Shown: piece by piece, positions 18,440-27,618 of the stretch
Position numbering within the stretch: position 1 is the first letter of the stretch
How the letters are laid out: each line of letters starts with the position of its first letter
Source of the DNA: Nostoc sp. 106C
GTDB lineage: Bacteria > Cyanobacteriota > Cyanobacteriia > Cyanobacteriales > Nostocaceae
DNA length: 64,000 nucleotides
Direction: 5' to 3'
Assembly: GCF_002154725.1 (NCBI RefSeq)
Contig: NZ_MTAW01000048.1
Span: 1 to 64,000, forward strand
The notes under the pieces: model-generated
Seen by the model: the letters and a program-made list of their open reading frames with translations, nothing else
What the model was told of the DNA's origin: nothing
The model's database searches: none
Program-made: the position numbers and the translations under genes

Positions 18440-19294
18440 CGAGTTAGAGTGCGTTTCTCAATTAATTCTTAAAATACTTTGGCATTAGAACTTAAGCTTA
18501 GCCAATTTACAGCAATCTCTTTTGGGTGGTGCACAAAAGTTATCTGCCGTACCTGGATTTCGACTTTAGACTTGTTCATATACTATTTCGGACTGCTGTA
18601 ACTGCGGCATGGCTAAATACACTATAGCTTTACTCTCTGCTTAAGAATCCGAAATTCGCTACCTAAAAATTAAAATTGTGCGATCTGCTGCTGGCAAGGT
18701 TTGAATGATATCTTGATTCCACTGGATTGTATTGGTACTGCTGCCGAGTCAATCAAGAAGGAAGAAGTCAAAAAACTTTTATTTTAGTCTTGCACTGTTT
18801 TTAATGGGGTCTTTATTTTTGCTGGGCTGTACTAGTGCAAATTTAATGTACGTTAATTAATTACATAATTTAGTAGTCTTGACCACATTTATTTAGATAC
18901 CAAAAAATATAGATTTATTAATTGTCTTTTGTCAGATATTTTATATAATTTATATTGGTTCGCACATTGCTGATAAGCCAATAATCATTAAAATTGCATC
19001 TCCGCGTCTTCCTTTCTCCGCGTCGTCGCGTCTTTCTGAGGCTAAGGATTATGCAACTTAAAGGCAGATTAGCTTACTTACTCAGCTTGTAGGCTAGCCT
19101 CAGAAAGCGGTTGTCTTGAGAAAGGGTGTAAGGATATAGAGGTGTTGGGAAGACTGCTTTTTTATGCTTGGTTATGAGATTGTCCCGTAATTGACTTTCT
19201 TGAAGTGAGACAAACCAGACGCCAAAAACGGGATATGCAGTGAAACAGCTGATTGATTGTGCAAACGAAATGTACCTTAGTTTAACCTAGCAGT
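18440..19294. other. Intergenic region with a lipoprotein-like remnant
   Basis: 855 bp. It holds a short frame with a lipobox (18732-18860, listed separately) and a C-rich dispersed repeat at about 19001-19036 (ctccgcgtcttcc / ctccgcgtcgtcgcg). The promoter of the FHA-PrsW gene should lie next to 18440. Nothing else was recognised. Confidence 0.5.
18732..18860 (+). pseudogene. Possible truncated lipoprotein N-terminus
   Basis: A frame ending with TAA at 18858-18860 reads basic residues (RRKKSK), a hydrophobic stretch (YFSLALFLMGSLFLLG) and then CTSANLMYVN. This is a textbook lipoprotein signal peptide with an LLGC lipobox but only nine residues follow the Cys. There is no good ATG or ribosome site (TTG at 18732 is the best start). 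It is either a broken gene or a very short lipopeptide. Confidence 0.3.
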
Positions 19295-19747
19295 TTAAAG
19301 CAGGTTAAATTCTGCCATTGCTTTGGGAAAGTTTTTATTTTCATGTCCTGAACGGCTGAGTTTAATTAGTGCAAACCGCTGTAAAGAAGTTAACGATTGC
19401 CATTGTTGAGTTGTGATAGTTATACCTAGTTCTTGAGCTTGTTCTTGAACTGTAACTGGAATATTATTAGAGTCCATCCATGCAGGATTGGCATCAATCG
19501 GCAATTGTTTTGCTGGTATACTTGTGTGGTTTAAAATCAGATGTTCGAGATGTTGTCGATAAGATTGAATTTCCGTTTCCGTATTGCAAGGTAATTCAAC
19601 TAACGCTTCACGTTCAGCTTGAGACATTTGATGCCAATCAGACAATTTGAGCTTGATACCACTGGTATCTAGTTTATAGCGTACTTGCATGGGTATGCAA
19701 CGCAGGGATTCAACGAAATCTGCCTCGAATTCAAAAAAGATTGCCAT
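19295..19747 (-). CDS. narM: Nitrate reductase-associated protein NarM
   Basis: 150 aa from the Met at 19747; a second Met two codons upstream (19753) is equally possible. Family hallmarks are FFEFEADFVESLRCIPMQVR near the start, YKLDTSGIKLKL, and the C-terminal SLQRFALIKLSRSGHENKNF. NarM is required for activity of cyanobacterial ferredoxin-nitrate reductase, probably as an assembly or activating factor. Its location as the last gene of the nitrate cluster, after narB and a PsiE-like gene on the same strand, supports this. The sequence is soluble, with no cofactor motif. Confidence 0.87.
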   Translation of the reverse strand: MAIFFEFEADFVESLRCIPMQVRYKLDTSGIKLKLSDWHQMSQAEREALVELPCNTETEIQSYRQHLEHLILNHTSIPAKQLPIDANPAWMDSNNIPVTVQEQAQELGITITTQQWQSLTSLQRFALIKLSRSGHENKNFPKAMAEFNLL

Positions 19748-19833
19748 AATCATTAATTTAATAGAATAGTAATCTCAAATTTTTGGGCTGACAAATGCAA
19801 GTTGAAAATCCAAAATTTGCTAGATGGTTAATG

Positions 19834-20295
19834 CTAATTTCGCGAATTACTAAAACGAATTATTAAATAACTAATTGATAAAGCTAAAATTGCAATTCCT
19901 AAACCAATGATATCAATTCCTGACACCTTTTCTAAATCAAGAATGATAATTTTTCTGGCGACAGCAATTAAAGAGGTAACAATAACTAATTCAACTTGAA
20001 CAACGTGTTTTCGCAGGTAAGCAGTAATATTTTCTAAAATTTCCAAAGCAATTAAAATGTTTAAGAATAAACCAAAAACTTTAAATAATATACTATTAAA
20101 TTTTCCGTATGGTGCGGTAAATAATTCTCTGAGCAGAAAGACACCTAGATCCCAAATTGCAACCAAAATTACCAATACCATAAACAAAGATAGTACCTTA
20201 GAAACTATCACCTCTACTTTTTCAATGAGGTGCATAAATTGCTCATCTTTAGTGGTATCTATCATTCGTCTGAATAGCTTTCTCATTTGCTGCAC
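19834..20295 (-). CDS. PsiE-family membrane protein
   Basis: 153 aa with four predicted transmembrane helices (about residues 34-54, 69-88, 99-115 and 125-147). The order and the ITAYLRKHVVQVELVIVTSLIAVARKIIILD stretch, quoted here as a region around residues 90-120, match the PsiE (phosphate-starvation-inducible E) family. The function of PsiE is unknown. It sits between narB (147 bp upstream) and narM (80 bp downstream), all on the minus strand, so it is probably co-expressed with nitrate reductase. A role in nitrate metabolism is only suggested by position. Confidence 0.82.
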   Translation of the reverse strand: MQQMRKLFRRMIDTTKDEQFMHLIEKVEVIVSKVLSLFMVLVILVAIWDLGVFLLRELFTAPYGKFNSILFKVFGLFLNILIALEILENITAYLRKHVVQVELVIVTSLIAVARKIIILDLEKVSGIDIIGLGIAILALSISYLIIRFSNSRN

Positions 20296-20442
20296 CCTAT
20301 TTTATAGCCCAAAGTCAACAGTCAAAACATACATTAAAAATCCCATAGATAAATCTATAGGATTAGAAAAAATAATCGTCACTATTGACTATTAACTATG
20401 GGTTAAATTTTCAATTTACTGTTTAGTAATCTACTTAGCAGC

Positions 20443-22647
20443 TTACCATTGTGAGGATTGGAGTTGATAATTTTTGAGTGTAACTTCCGCAGAAATTGGT
20501 ATCAGTTGTACAGCACAAGCTTTTAATTCTGGTTGCAATGAATCGGGGCAAGATTCTGGATGGGTGAGGGCATTAGCTTCAGCCTCGTTTGCCCACAGCG
20601 CACCCCAATGCATGGGAACGAAAACTGTACCAGGTGCGATCGCTTTTGTGACTTTTGCCGGAAATTTCGCTTTACCTCGACGCGATCGCACTTCTAGCCA
20701 CTGATTATCTGTAATATTCAACCTAGCAGCATCACGGGGATGAATCTCGATAAATGGTTCGGGGTGCATTTGCCGAATTTTTTCAACTCTACCAGTACGC
20801 GTTTGGGTGTGCCAATGTCCGTACAACCGCCCAGTCGTTAGCACAAAAGGATAATTCGGATCTGGAGGTTCTGCCAATCCTCGTGAGTGATAGGCTCCAA
20901 ACCGCGCCCGACCATCAGGTGTAGGAAAGCGGAGATCGGTGTAGAGGCGCTTTCCTGAAGGGGAAGATGCGTGTTCCCGCGTCCCCGTGTTCTGTTCTGG
21001 ATGAGGCCATTGGGTGGGGCCTTGTGCTTGTAATTTCTCATGACTAATACCAGTCATGTTGCAAGGGCGGTGACGAGTTAATTGCACAAATTCAGCATAA
21101 ACTTCTGCGGAGTTGGTAAAGGCAAATTCTTTCACAAAACCCAATCTCCGACCAACTTCGGCAAAAATTTCCCAATCTGGTTTCGCTTCTCTTGGTGGTT
21201 CACGGAATGCTTGACAGAGGGTGACTGTGCGCTCGGAATTCGTCATCACCCCAGTTTTTTCACCCCACTGAGCAGCAGGTAAAAGGACGTGGGCGTAAGC
21301 AGCGGTTTCTGTTGGGTAGTAGGCATCTTGATATATAGTGAAGGGCGATCGCAATAATGCCTTCTTAGTCCGCTCCAAATCAGGCATACTAACGGCTGGG
21401 TTTGTGGCGGCTATCCATAGTAAACCAACTGCGCCATCTTCTAAGCCAGTAATCATATCCCAAGCCGTTAACCCAGGATTAGGTGAAATTTGTCCTGGCT
21501 TTAATCCCCAAAAATCTTCAACTTCAGCGCGGTGCTGAGGATTTTTCACCAAACGATAACCAGGTAATAAGTGCGCTAAACCCCCAGCTTCCCTTCCTCC
21601 CATCGCATTCGGTTGACCGGTTAAAGAAAAAGGCCCTGCTCCCGGCTTACCAATCTGTCCGGTCATCAGGTGCAGGTTAATTATCGTTCTTACCTTAGCA
21701 GTACCTTCACTAGACTGATTCACACCCATTGACCATAGAGACAACACCCTCTGTGATTGACCCCAATAGCGGGCTGCTGTTTCTAAATCTGCAACGCTGA
21801 TTCCACAACGATTCGCCACTATATCTGGAGCATAATGGCGAAGCACTTCTGCATAGGCGGGAAAGTTGCTGGTACAGTCTTCAATGAAGCTAGGCTCAAT
21901 ATAGTTCCAGCGCATCAACAGGTAAGCAATCCCATTCAACAAATCGATATCTGTACCTGGACGTATGGCTAAGTGCAAATCAGCTGCTTCTGCGGTTGGT
22001 GTGCGTCGGGGATCAACCACAACCATTTTGACTTTGCGATTTTTTTTGTGGTACTTTGCCAAGCGATTGAAAATTATCGGGTGACATTCAGCTGTATTTG
22101 TACCAATTAAAAATGCACAGTCGGTTAACTCTAAATCTTCATAACAACAAGGGGGACCATCTGAGCCAAAGCTTTGAATATACCCAGATACAGCGCTAGA
22201 CATACATAAACGTGAATTGGCATCGAAATTATTACTGCCCAGACAACCTTTCATGAGTTTCTGGGCAATGTAATAATCCTCGGTTTGAAACTGTCCAGAA
22301 CCATACATACATATAGCTTCTGGTCCCTGGGTGAAACGCACTGTTTGAAGGCGCTTGGCGATCAGATCAAAAGCTTCATCCCAACTCACCCGTCGGAACT
22401 CTTGATCTAAAGAGTCCCTAACCATTGGGTAATGCAGTCTGTTTTTATCTAAAGACTCAGCGATTGTTGCACCTTTAACACAAACCATACCTTGACTAGA
22501 TGGGTGAGCTTTGTCGCCACGCACCCGCCAAATTGGAGTTCCTTGACTATCCCGATGAGTCGCTTTGCCGTATTGGGCTGGGGGCGAAACTTCTAGCCCA
22601 CAGCCAACACCACAGTAAGGACATTGGGTTTTGGTAAATTCACTCAT
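20443..22647 (-). CDS. narB: Ferredoxin-nitrate reductase
   Basis: 734 aa from the ATG at 22647 ([20 protein letters not shown]); the frame extends upstream to 22716 but that part is not conserved. The N-terminal CPYCGVGCG plus a later GMVCVKG Cys bind the 4Fe-4S cluster. A molybdopterin oxidoreductase core follows ([46 protein letters not shown]), with a C-terminal MopB-binding domain ([19 protein letters not shown]). It reduces nitrate to nitrite with ferredoxin at the thylakoid surface. It is downstream of nrtP, separated by a hairpin. Residues about 550-563 ([10 protein letters not shown]) look like an in-frame dispersed repeat insert. Confidence 0.96.
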   Translation of the reverse strand: MSEFTKTQCPYCGVGCGLEVSPPAQYGKATHRDSQGTPIWRVRGDKAHPSSQGMVCVKGATIAESLDKNRLHYPMVRDSLDQEFRRVSWDEAFDLIAKRLQTVRFTQGPEAICMYGSGQFQTEDYYIAQKLMKGCLGSNNFDANSRLCMSSAVSGYIQSFGSDGPPCCYEDLELTDCAFLIGTNTAECHPIIFNRLAKYHKKNRKVKMVVVDPRRTPTAEAADLHLAIRPGTDIDLLNGIAYLLMRWNYIEPSFIEDCTSNFPAYAEVLRHYAPDIVANRCGISVADLETAARYWGQSQRVLSLWSMGVNQSSEGTAKVRTIINLHLMTGQIGKPGAGPFSLTGQPNAMGGREAGGLAHLLPGYRLVKNPQHRAEVEDFWGLKPGQISPNPGLTAWDMITGLEDGAVGLLWIAATNPAVSMPDLERTKKALLRSPFTIYQDAYYPTETAAYAHVLLPAAQWGEKTGVMTNSERTVTLCQAFREPPREAKPDWEIFAEVGRRLGFVKEFAFTNSAEVYAEFVQLTRHRPCNMTGISHEKLQAQGPTQWPHPEQNTGTREHASSPSGKRLYTDLRFPTPDGRARFGAYHSRGLAEPPDPNYPFVLTTGRLYGHWHTQTRTGRVEKIRQMHPEPFIEIHPRDAARLNITDNQWLEVRSRRGKAKFPAKVTKAIAPGTVFVPMHWGALWANEAEANALTHPESCPDSLQPELKACAVQLIPISAEVTLKNYQLQSSQW
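20956..20998 (-). repeat. narB: Probable in-frame dispersed repeat inside narB
   Basis: The DNA cgtgttcccgcgtccccg belongs to the same C/G-rich family as the repeats near 3215-3386 and encodes TGTREHAS, inserted between HPEQN and [10 protein letters not shown]. Related NarB proteins run almost directly from the Trp-Pro segment to the RLYTDLxF motif as I recall them. The frame is kept. Confidence 0.5.
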
Positions 22648-22740
22648 GGCAATTATCCTATTGTGGATTTTGCAACACCGACCGCAGCGCCAGTTGGAAA
22701 AATGCGTATGGTGCACATCAATCCGATATTGAGGGAATTA

Positions 22741-22777
22741 AAACCACAGACAACTCAACAGTGTTTATCTGTGGTTT
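22741..22777 (-). terminator. Hairpin between nrtP and narB
   Basis: A 10-bp perfect stem, aaaccacaga (22741-22750) with tctgtggttt (22768-22777), has a 17-base loop. Read on the minus strand, the stem is followed by a T-rich tail. It sits 14 bp after the nrtP stop and may end or attenuate nrtP transcripts, leaving narB partly separate. Confidence 0.55.
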
Positions 22778-22790
22778 CATTTTCATAAAA

Positions 22791-24293
22791 TTATTCTTCA
22801 GCTAGAACAGAAGGCTTTTGTGTTACCGTTTCTGATAATTCATCTTCAGGTGCGCCTGCAAAAGATCCTTTCGGTTCTTTGAGGAAGAAACCACACATAA
22901 AAGCGCAAATTATAGCTGCTACACCCATTGTGCTAAAGAGTGTTGATGCATCAGTTAAGCTGAAAATTGTTAGATATACTACACCACCAAAATTACCGTA
23001 AGCTCCCACATTGCCTGCTATTTGTCCAGTAGCTTCTTTTTTAATGAGGGGTACAATACCGTAGGTTGCACCGCAGCCAGCTTGGGCAAAGTAAGCAGCA
23101 AACATAGTGACTGCGATCGCTAAGGGAATTGGCCAGCTACTATTAATAAAATGTGCCATTAAATAGCCAACACCAATACCTGCACTGATAATTGTCATTG
23201 TCCATTTGCGCGAGCCAAATTTATCAGAAATTAAGCCACCACTGGGGCGAGAGATTAAGTTTAAGAAGGGGTAGGTGGCGGCGATCATCCCAGCTACTAC
23301 ATGCTCTAAACCGAAGGTTTTTTCAAAGAAAGCCGGGAGCATAGAAACTGCTGCTAACTCGCTACCAAAATTAGTGACGTAAGTGAATTCGAGTAAAGCA
23401 ACTTGACTAAACTGATAACGCTGTGCAAGTGGGTAAGTTTTCTTCCCAATCAGTAATTCTTTGTTAACTTGATAAGCTTTATAGGTTTGGTAAGCAAACA
23501 ATCCTGCCAACGCCGCCCAGGTAAAATACATTTGGGTTTGATTGAGGAAGTGAATATTCTTTTGTTCTAAACGCCAAGCTAATAAACCTAAGGCAAAAAT
23601 TAATCCAAAATTGGAAAGAATCATTGCCCAGAAGCTTTTAACGCTAGTGACTTCTAAAGCGCCATTTTTCTTAGGTTTCTTGTAGATTTTGCCAGTAGGC
23701 GTATCTTGGACGCTGTTGTAATAAATCACGCCGTAGATAGCAGCAATGATACCTGTAAGTGCGATCGCCAACCGCCAGTTGGAAGCACCACCAGCTAAAA
23801 AGCTTGTAGCGACGGCAATCATTGGTAGAGCAAACTCTGCACCAAAAGCACCAAAGTTACCCCAACCGCCATAAATACCTTGGGCACTTCCCATCTGTTT
23901 TGGCGGAAACCATTCGGCTACCATGCGGATACCAACAACGAATCCAGAACCAACAATTCCCATTAACAGACGACTGATAACTAGTTGGTTAAAGTCCTGG
24001 GATAGCGCTGTTGCTAAACAAGGAACAGCAGCAAACATTAACAACATTGAGTAAGTAATCCTGGGGCCGAAACGATCCAGCAACATTCCAATAATTAGTC
24101 GTGCGGGAATTGTTAGGGCGAGGTTACAAATGCCCAAAGTTTTAATTTGCTCAGGTGCTAAATGTAGTTGTTTTCCAATAGTGGTTGCAAAGGGAGCAAA
24201 GTTAAACCAACAGACAAAGGTGAGAAAAAAGGCAAACCAAGTCTGATGAAGGATACGATAGCGATCCCTGAATGAAAATAATCCCTTGAGCAT
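22791..24293 (-). CDS. nrtP: MFS nitrate/nitrite permease NrtP (NarK/Nap type)
   Basis: 500 aa with about 12 transmembrane helices and a large central cytoplasmic loop. Nitrate porter family signatures include WFAFFLTFVCWFNFAPFAT in helix 1, LDRFGPRITY, GIYGGWGNFGAFGAE in helix 5 and GAYGNFGGVVYL in helix 11. It is an inner-membrane proton- or sodium-coupled nitrate/nitrite importer, the type known as NrtP or NapA in marine strains and Nostoc punctiforme. It lies downstream of a complete nrtABCD operon and has its own NtcA-type promoter (24465-24506). Two nitrate uptake systems in one cluster is unusual. Confidence 0.93.
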   Translation of the reverse strand: MLKGLFSFRDRYRILHQTWFAFFLTFVCWFNFAPFATTIGKQLHLAPEQIKTLGICNLALTIPARLIIGMLLDRFGPRITYSMLLMFAAVPCLATALSQDFNQLVISRLLMGIVGSGFVVGIRMVAEWFPPKQMGSAQGIYGGWGNFGAFGAEFALPMIAVATSFLAGGASNWRLAIALTGIIAAIYGVIYYNSVQDTPTGKIYKKPKKNGALEVTSVKSFWAMILSNFGLIFALGLLAWRLEQKNIHFLNQTQMYFTWAALAGLFAYQTYKAYQVNKELLIGKKTYPLAQRYQFSQVALLEFTYVTNFGSELAAVSMLPAFFEKTFGLEHVVAGMIAATYPFLNLISRPSGGLISDKFGSRKWTMTIISAGIGVGYLMAHFINSSWPIPLAIAVTMFAAYFAQAGCGATYGIVPLIKKEATGQIAGNVGAYGNFGGVVYLTIFSLTDASTLFSTMGVAAIICAFMCGFFLKEPKGSFAGAPEDELSETVTQKPSVLAEE

Positions 24294-24464
24294 TCAAACT
24301 TTCCTCAATTCAAAAAGTGCATGGATCTACATCAGGGATAATGCTTAATTACCCTGCTCAAATCAGAGATTTCTTGTTATTTATTGGTGCTGAATCTAAG
24401 ACTGTAATTCTTACTCCCTTATTAGTGGGCCTCCAGGGAGTGTTTCAATAATTGCTAATAACTA

Positions 24465-24506
24465 AAGTTAGAATTACCTAGCAAGTTGATTTGTATCTGC
24501 AATTAC
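24465..24506 (-). promoter_or_regulatory. nrtP: NtcA-activated promoter of nrtP
   Basis: On the minus strand the site reads GTAATTGCAGATAC (24506-24493), a perfect GTA-N8-TAC NtcA box. It is followed after exactly 22 bases by TAACTT (24470-24465), a TAN3T -10 element. This is the class II NtcA promoter layout. It predicts a start about 165-170 bp upstream of the nrtP ATG. Confidence 0.82.
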
Positions 24507-24599
24507 ATTTTGCTGGTATAAATGTAAAAATGGCATCATAGCTATGCGTCAAAAATCATATTTTCAAAATTAGATGCCAAACAATTCTGCTAATTATTT

Positions 24600-25439
24600 T
24601 TACTCATCATCCTGAGCAAAGCGGCGATAGAGAAAGTCTAGGGCGTAGTTCCGCAAGTTATAGTATTTAGGATCTTCCATGATGCGGCGACGATTCCGAG
24701 GACGAGAAAAAGGAATATCTAAGATTTCACCAATTTGAGCAGCCGGCCCGTTTGTCATCATCACAACTCTGTCGGCTAAGAAAAGTGCCTCATCAATGTC
24801 ATGCGTAATCATCAATACGGTGACTTGATGATCCCGCCAGATTTGCAGTAGTTCTTCTTGTAATTCCTCTTTAGTGATGGCATCTAATGCACCGAAAGGT
24901 TCATCCAGAATCAGAACTTGCGGACGGATAGAGAGGGCGCGGGCGATCGCAACTCGCTGCTTCATCCCTCCAGAAATCTGACTGGGTTTTTTATCAGCAG
25001 CTTCTGTTAGCCCCACCATTGCCAAATGTTCTCTAACTATGGCTCGTTTTTCTGCCTCGGTCTTTTTAGGAAATACCGCATCTACAGCCAAATAAACATT
25101 ATCAAATACACTCAGCCAAGGCAGTAAACAGTAGTTTTGGAACACCATCATCCGGTCTGGACCGGGTTCAGTGATGGGTTGGTCTTGCAGTAACACCACT
25201 CCATCGCTAGGAGTGTTAAACCCAGAAACCATATTCAGCAGAGTTGATTTACCACAGCCAGAGTGACCAATTAAACAGACAAATTCACCCTCGCGAACTT
25301 TGAGGTCAATTCCATCCAGTACTGGGTAGGGACCTTCGGGAGTTGCATAAATTTTGCTTACACCTTCAATTACCAGAAAATTCTCTGCTTTCTGGGTTTG
25401 TAATTTCTCGATTTGATTAGTTCTATTGACTATTTGCAT
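24600..25439 (-). CDS. nrtD: Nitrate ABC transporter ATPase NrtD
   Basis: 279 aa. ABC ATPase with Walker A GHSGCGKS (about residues 57-64), Q-loop in MVFQNYCLLPW, signature SGGMKQRVA, Walker B VLILDEPFGALDA and the switch His in MITHDIDEAL. The closest family is NrtD/SsuB/TauB; location after nrtC identifies the nitrate system. It forms a heterodimeric ATPase with NrtC on the cytoplasmic face of the NrtB permease. It is the last gene of the nirA-nrtABCD unit, 106 bp after nrtC; the gap carries tgacaaa heptads. Confidence 0.94.
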   Translation of the reverse strand: MQIVNRTNQIEKLQTQKAENFLVIEGVSKIYATPEGPYPVLDGIDLKVREGEFVCLIGHSGCGKSTLLNMVSGFNTPSDGVVLLQDQPITEPGPDRMMVFQNYCLLPWLSVFDNVYLAVDAVFPKKTEAEKRAIVREHLAMVGLTEAADKKPSQISGGMKQRVAIARALSIRPQVLILDEPFGALDAITKEELQEELLQIWRDHQVTVLMITHDIDEALFLADRVVMMTNGPAAQIGEILDIPFSRPRNRRRIMEDPKYYNLRNYALDFLYRRFAQDDE

Positions 25440-25518
25440 AATATTTTTTAGCTTGGCTGTATTTAGGATTTATTCACGCAGAGGCGCACAGACGCAGAGA
25501 GGGACTCGGAGAAATAAC

Positions 25519-25549
25519 CAATGACAAATGACAAATGACCAAGGACTAA
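25519..25549. repeat. Heptad short tandem repeat in the nrtC-nrtD gap
   Basis: Units of the form aatgaca / aatgacc repeat between nrtC and nrtD. A related run with ttagtcc / cagtcat units lies at about 27536-27617 between nrtB and nrtC. Typical Nostocales heptad repeats, here inside an operon. Confidence 0.65.
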
Positions 25550-27534
25550 ATAAATACCTCTTCAATACGTATCTGTCGCTTGATTTCCAGGCTTTTGAGG
25601 TACTCTATTGGCTCAGAAGGGTTAAAAACTTTACCATCAAATAAATGAATCGGGTCAGCCTGTCCGATATCGAGGATGCCGAGGTCTCGTGCAGCAGCGC
25701 CAAATACGTCTGTGCGGCAAACTCTGTCAATTACCTCCACCCAGTTTTTGGGGAAGGTTACTAAACCCCAACGTGCTAGCTGAGTTACCATCCACAAAAG
25801 TTCAGTGCGATTGGGATAGTTGGTTTGATTGAGATAAAACTGGTTGTATCTTGCTAGTTCTTGGGGTTCTGTACCATCGCCGCGATCATAGGGATCGATA
25901 AAACCAGGACGGACGTATGCAGGATTCATATTGAGGTACTCAGGACGACAGATTAATTCCACAATTTCTTCACGGTTGCGGAAGTCGTCGCAATATTTGC
26001 AGGCTTCTAATAGTGCTTTTACCAAAGCCAGATAAGTTTCTGGATATTTCTGCGCCCACTCTTCCCGCACTCCCAGAACTTTTTTCGGCTGTCCTGACCA
26101 AATTTCTAAAGCGGTAGCAGCAACAAAACCGATATCTTCATGAACAGCGCGGTAGTTCCAAGGTTCGCCAGCACAGTAACCGTCAATATTGCCAGCTTTA
26201 AGTTGAGAAACCATTTCTGTTGGTGGGATCACTGTCAGACTGATATCTCTGTCGGGATCGATCCCACCAGCAGCCAGCCAGTAACGCAGGATTAAGTTCT
26301 GCATTGATGTGGGATGCACGATTCCCAAAGTCAGAATTTGGTCGGGAGAAGCGTTAATTGCTGTTTTCAAGTCAGCTAGGTTTCTCACGCCTTGGCTATA
26401 CAATCTTTTACTTAAAGTGATGGCGTTAGCGTTGCGAGAAAGATTTAAGGCATTGACTATAGGAATCGACGGTTTACCACCAGCGCCTAAAGTCAGGGCG
26501 AGAGGCATTCCGGCGACCATCTGGGCTGCGTCTAATCTACCAGTACCAACACCCTTAGCGATTTCCTTCCAACTGGTTTCGCGGCTGAGGGTGACTTGTT
26601 CTAAGCCGTACTGAGCAAAGAAGCCTTTTTCTTGAGCAACGATTAACGGTGCAGCATCGGTAAGGGGTAAAAAGCCAATGTCTAAATTAACCTTTTCTAA
26701 GCCGTTGCGGGAGACGATGATGGGTGTTTGAGTCTGTGCAGCCTGGCGCTTCTTAGCCTGTTTTTGCTGGTTAAGGAAGTAAATCATTTCGTTCCGCAGA
26801 TTGTAATAACTGGGATGATTTACTACTTCTAGACGCTGACGAGGGCGGGGGATCGAGACTTCGAGAATTTGTCCGATGTGTGCTTCTGGGCCATTGGTGA
26901 GCATAACGATGCGATCGCTCAACAATAATGCCTCGTCCACATCATGTGTCACCATCACACAGGTAACGTTGTGTTCGTTGCAAATTTTCATCAGTTGTTC
27001 TTGCAAACTCCCCCTGGTTAAAGCATCCAACGCCCCAAAAGGTTCGTCTAACAGTAACAACTTCGGACGGGTAGCCAAGGCGCGAGCGATCGCTACCCTT
27101 TGTTTCATCCCTCCAGATAACTCACTCGGACGTTTATTCGCTGCTAGCCGCAGCCCCACCATGTCGATGTGTTCTTCAATAATTTCCCGACGTTTACCCT
27201 TGGGGTGATCCTTATAGACTTCATCTACAGCTAGGGCGATGTTTTCCCTGACAGTTAACCAAGGAAGCAATGAGTAGTTTTGAAAAACTACCATGCGATC
27301 GGGACTAGGATCTCTGACTTCTCGCCCTTCCAAAGTTACACCGCCAATACTAGCTCTATCTAAACCTGCGATGATATTGAGCAGAGTAGATTTACCACAA
27401 CCGGAGTGTCCAATGAGGGAAACAAATTCTCCTTGTTGGATTTTCAATTCAATATTTTTCAGGGCAATATATTTGCCACCATTTGGTAGGTCAAATATCC
27501 GGTCAATGTGATCAACTTCTACAAAAGTAGCCAT
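25546..27534 (-). CDS. nrtC: Nitrate ABC transporter fused ATPase/substrate-sensor NrtC
   Basis: 662 aa. N-terminal ABC ATPase (residues 1-255: GHSGCGKS, SGGMKQRVA, LLLLDEPFGALD, VTHDVDEAL) fused to a C-terminal NrtA-like domain (about 280-660: VNLDIGFLPLTDAAPLIVAQ, YCAGEPWNYRAV). The NrtA-like half binds nitrate and mediates inhibition of transport by ammonium or nitrate in Synechococcus. This fusion is diagnostic of NrtC and separates the cluster from sulfonate or cyanate transporters. It lies between nrtB (84 bp) and nrtD (106 bp). Confidence 0.96.
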   Translation of the reverse strand: MATFVEVDHIDRIFDLPNGGKYIALKNIELKIQQGEFVSLIGHSGCGKSTLLNIIAGLDRASIGGVTLEGREVRDPSPDRMVVFQNYSLLPWLTVRENIALAVDEVYKDHPKGKRREIIEEHIDMVGLRLAANKRPSELSGGMKQRVAIARALATRPKLLLLDEPFGALDALTRGSLQEQLMKICNEHNVTCVMVTHDVDEALLLSDRIVMLTNGPEAHIGQILEVSIPRPRQRLEVVNHPSYYNLRNEMIYFLNQQKQAKKRQAAQTQTPIIVSRNGLEKVNLDIGFLPLTDAAPLIVAQEKGFFAQYGLEQVTLSRETSWKEIAKGVGTGRLDAAQMVAGMPLALTLGAGGKPSIPIVNALNLSRNANAITLSKRLYSQGVRNLADLKTAINASPDQILTLGIVHPTSMQNLILRYWLAAGGIDPDRDISLTVIPPTEMVSQLKAGNIDGYCAGEPWNYRAVHEDIGFVAATALEIWSGQPKKVLGVREEWAQKYPETYLALVKALLEACKYCDDFRNREEIVELICRPEYLNMNPAYVRPGFIDPYDRGDGTEPQELARYNQFYLNQTNYPNRTELLWMVTQLARWGLVTFPKNWVEVIDRVCRTDVFGAAARDLGILDIGQADPIHLFDGKVFNPSEPIEYLKSLEIKRQIRIEEVFI

Positions 27535-27618
27535 TAGTCCTTAGTCCTTAGTCATTTGTCAACAGTCATTGGTAAATAGTCAATACTCTCGTTTTGATTA
27601 TTGACTTTGGATTATTGA

